Assembly: GCA_003482555.1 (NCBI GenBank)
Contig: DMYQ01000102.1
Location: 1 to 7,828, forward strand
Length of the DNA: 7,828 nt
Direction of reading: 5' to 3'
Source: Janthinobacterium sp.
GTDB lineage: Bacteria; Pseudomonadota; Gammaproteobacteria; Burkholderiales; Burkholderiaceae_D
Part shown: piece by piece, positions 5,876 to 7,828 of the stretch
How positions within the stretch are numbered: position 1 is the first letter of the stretch
How the letters are laid out: each line of letters opens with the position of its first letter
Made by a program: the position numbers and the translations under genes
Notes under the pieces: model-generated
The model's database searches: none
Told to the model about the DNA's origin: nothing
What the model saw: the letters and a program-made list of their open reading frames with translations, nothing else

Positions 5876-7828
5876 TTAGCGGGAGCGGGCCGGCGCCGCC
5901 ACCTGGTCGAGCACGTGTTTCGGCACCCCCGCGTAGTGTTTGAATTCCATGGTGTAGGTGGCCCGGCCCTGGGTCAGCGAACGCAGGGTGGTCGAATAGC
6001 CGAACATTTCAGCGAGCGGCACCAGCGCGCGCACGATGCGCCCGGCGCCGCCCGGGATGTCGTCGACGCCCTGCACCATGCCGCGCCGGGCCGTCAAGTC
6101 GCCCATCACATTGCCCATGAAGTCTTCCGGCGTTTCCACTTCGACTTGCATCATCGGCTCCAGCAGGATGGGGCTGGCGCGCCGCATGCCTTCCTTGAAG
6201 GCGATCGAGCCGGCCATGCGGAAGGCGTTTTCGTTCGAATCGACGTCGTGGTAAGAGCCGAAGGTCAGGGTCACCTTGACATCGACCACGGGGTAGCCGG
6301 CCAGCACGCCCGATTTCAGCGTTTCCTGGATCCCCTTGTCGACGGCGGGGATGAATTCGCGCGGCACCACGCCGCCTTTGACGGCGTCGACGAATTGGTA
6401 GCCCGTGCCCGGCTCGAGCGGCTCGAGCTTGAGGACGACGTGGCCGTACTGGCCCCGTCCGCCCGACTGTTTGACGAACTTTCCTTCCACGTCGTCGACG
6501 GCGCGACCGATGGTTTCACGGTAAGCCACCTGGGGTTTGCCGACGTTGGCCTCGACCCCGAATTCGCGCCGCATGCGGTCGACCAGGATTTCCAGGTGCA
6601 ACTCGCCCATGCCGGACATGATGGTCTGGCCCGATTCTTCATCCGTGTGAACGCGGAAGGAGGGATCTTCCTGGGCCAGGCGGTTCAGGGCGATGCCCAT
6701 CTTTTCCTGGTCGGGCTTGGTTTTCGGTTCCACCGCCTGGGAAATCACCGGTTCCGGGAAGATCATTTTTTCCAGCACGATGATGTGCTCGGGCGCGCAC
6801 AGGGTGTCGCCCGTGGTCACCGCCTTCAGCCCGACGGCGGCGGCGATGTCGCCGGCATAGACTTCCTTGATTTCCTTGCGCTCGTTGGCGTGCATTTGCA
6901 AGATGCGCCCCAGCCTTTCCTTCTGGCTCTTGGTCGGGTTGTACACCATGTCGCCGGAAATGACGACGCCCGAATAGACGCGGAAAAAAGTCAGTTGGCC
7001 GACGAAGGGGTCGGTCATGATCTTGAAGGCCAGCGCCGAAAAATGCTCGTCGTCGGCCGGATGGCGCTCGATTTCGCGGTCGTGCTCGTCGTGTCCGACG
7101 ATGGGCGGCACTTCCTGCGGCGAAGGCAGGTATTCGATGACGGCGTCGAGCATCGCCTGCACGCCCTTGTTCTTGAAGGCGCTGCCGCACAGCATGGGCA
7201 CGATTTCATTCCTGATCGTGCGCAGGCGCAAACCCTGCTTGATCTCGGCCTCGCTCAGCGGCTCGCCATTCAGGTATTTCTCGGTCAATTCAAGCGTCCC
7301 CTCGGCGGCTTGCTCGACCATCTTTTCGCGCCACTCCTGGGCCAGCGGCAACAATTCGGCCGGGATGTCGAGGTAGGAAAACTGCACGCCCTGGCTGGCA
7401 TCGTCCCAGGTGATGGCGCGCATCTTGACCAGGTCGATGACGCCCAGGAAATGGTCTTCCGCACCCAGCGGCAGCTGGATCGGCACCGCCGTGCCCTTCA
7501 GGCGGTCGCCAATCTGCTGGCGCACGCGCAGGAAATCGGCGCCGACCCGGTCCATCTTGTTGATGAAGGCGATGCGCGGCACGCCGTATTTGTTGGCCTG
7601 GCGCCACACGGTTTCCGACTGCGGCTGCACTCCGCCGACGGCGTCGTACACCATCACGGCGCCGTCGAGCACGCGCATCGAGCGCTCCACCTCGATCGTG
7701 AAGTCAACGTGGCCGGGCGTGTCGATGATGTTGATGCGGTGCTCCAGGAAATTGCCGGCCATGCCTTTCCAGAAGGCGGTGGTGGCGGCCGAGGTGATCG
7801 TGATGCCGCGCTCTTGCTCTTGCTCCAT
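5876..7828 (-). CDS. fusA: Translation elongation factor G, missing about the first 52 codons (5' end outside window)
   Basis: EF-G is the GTPase that drives ribosomal translocation and, with RRF, ribosome recycling. The visible 650 residues begin at an internal Met (MEQEQERG, equivalent to residue 53 in E. coli EF-G), so the P-loop (G1) and true start lie beyond 7828. Visible motifs in fragment numbering: G2 RGIT (7-10), G3 DTPGH (36-40), G4 NKMD (90-93), G5 SAF (216-218). Domain II is about 262-350 and domain III about 360-435. Domain IV has SGGRGQYGHV (455-464) and the tip loop SYHDVDS (525-531), whose His matches E. coli His583. Domain V is about 556-630. No frameshift or lost key residue is seen, so the protein should be active. 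It ends in TAA (5876-5878), with no tuf downstream; it converges on the efflux operon. This context is unlike the str operon and raises the possibility of a second copy (fusA2). Confidence 0.96.
   Translation of the reverse strand: MEQEQERGITITSAATTAFWKGMAGNFLEHRINIIDTPGHVDFTIEVERSMRVLDGAVMVYDAVGGVQPQSETVWRQANKYGVPRIAFINKMDRVGADFLRVRQQIGDRLKGTAVPIQLPLGAEDHFLGVIDLVKMRAITWDDASQGVQFSYLDIPAELLPLAQEWREKMVEQAAEGTLELTEKYLNGEPLSEAEIKQGLRLRTIRNEIVPMLCGSAFKNKGVQAMLDAVIEYLPSPQEVPPIVGHDEHDREIERHPADDEHFSALAFKIMTDPFVGQLTFFRVYSGVVISGDMVYNPTKSQKERLGRILQMHANERKEIKEVYAGDIAAAVGLKAVTTGDTLCAPEHIIVLEKMIFPEPVISQAVEPKTKPDQEKMGIALNRLAQEDPSFRVHTDEESGQTIMSGMGELHLEILVDRMRREFGVEANVGKPQVAYRETIGRAVDDVEGKFVKQSGGRGQYGHVVLKLEPLEPGTGYQFVDAVKGGVVPREFIPAVDKGIQETLKSGVLAGYPVVDVKVTLTFGSYHDVDSNENAFRMAGSIAFKEGMRRASPILLEPMMQVEVETPEDFMGNVMGDLTARRGMVQGVDDIPGGAGRIVRALVPLAEMFGYSTTLRSLTQGRATYTMEFKHYAGVPKHVLDQVAAPARSR

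Noticed and set aside
6036..6254. Small plus-strand frame inside fusA
   Set aside because: Antisense to highly conserved EF-G coding sequence, with no independent motif; the same applies to the frame at 7017-7376.
7826..7828. ATG at the window edge as the start of EF-G
   Set aside because: It corresponds to an internal Met of EF-G (MEQEQERG), and starting there would delete the P-loop; the gene continues beyond the window.

Overview
The window is GC-rich DNA with dense coding and strong GC bias at third codon positions. The protein sequences, especially the EF-G fragment and the EmrA-type adaptor, look like those of a betaproteobacterium. Burkholderiales, and within it the Oxalobacteraceae (Janthinobacterium, Massilia, Duganella), is my best guess, made from remembered family sequences and not from a search.

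Layout, left to right. Bases 1-450 hold the 3' end of an alpha/beta-hydrolase gene on the + strand. It converges, across 19 bases, on a minus-strand SRPBCC/AHSA1-family gene (470-985). A 128-base divergent intergenic region (986-1113) follows. It holds a candidate promoter on each strand and a clear 24-bp imperfect palindrome at 1079-1102 that looks like a MarR operator. From there a four-gene + strand operon runs to 5770: a MarR-family repressor (1114-1548), a 14-TM DHA2/EmrB-type drug exporter (1545-3098), a NodT/OprM-type outer-membrane lipoprotein (3164-4606) and an EmrA/HlyD-type periplasmic adaptor (4622-5770). A 105-base convergent gap (5771-5875) holds a perfect 28-bp inverted repeat with a 6-base loop, preceded by a 13-base near-perfect tandem repeat. 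The right end (5876-7828, minus strand) is most of an elongation factor G gene, cut by the window edge.

How the genes work together: the operon encodes a complete tripartite efflux pump (inner-membrane proton-driven transporter, periplasmic adaptor, outer-membrane channel) together with its probable ligand-responsive repressor. The repressor gene overlaps the transporter gene by 4 bases, and the operator covers the -10 end and transcription start of the operon's candidate promoter, so autorepression relieved by a small molecule is the natural model. The substrate cannot be read from the sequence. The EF-G gene is not followed by tuf, as it would be in the classical str operon, so it may be a second fusA copy.

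I found no RNA gene, CRISPR array, insertion sequence or phage gene, and no clearly undescribed system. The most unusual non-coding signals are the REPIN-like inverted repeat at 5796-5857 with its 5' tandem repeat, and the MarR operator at 1079-1102.
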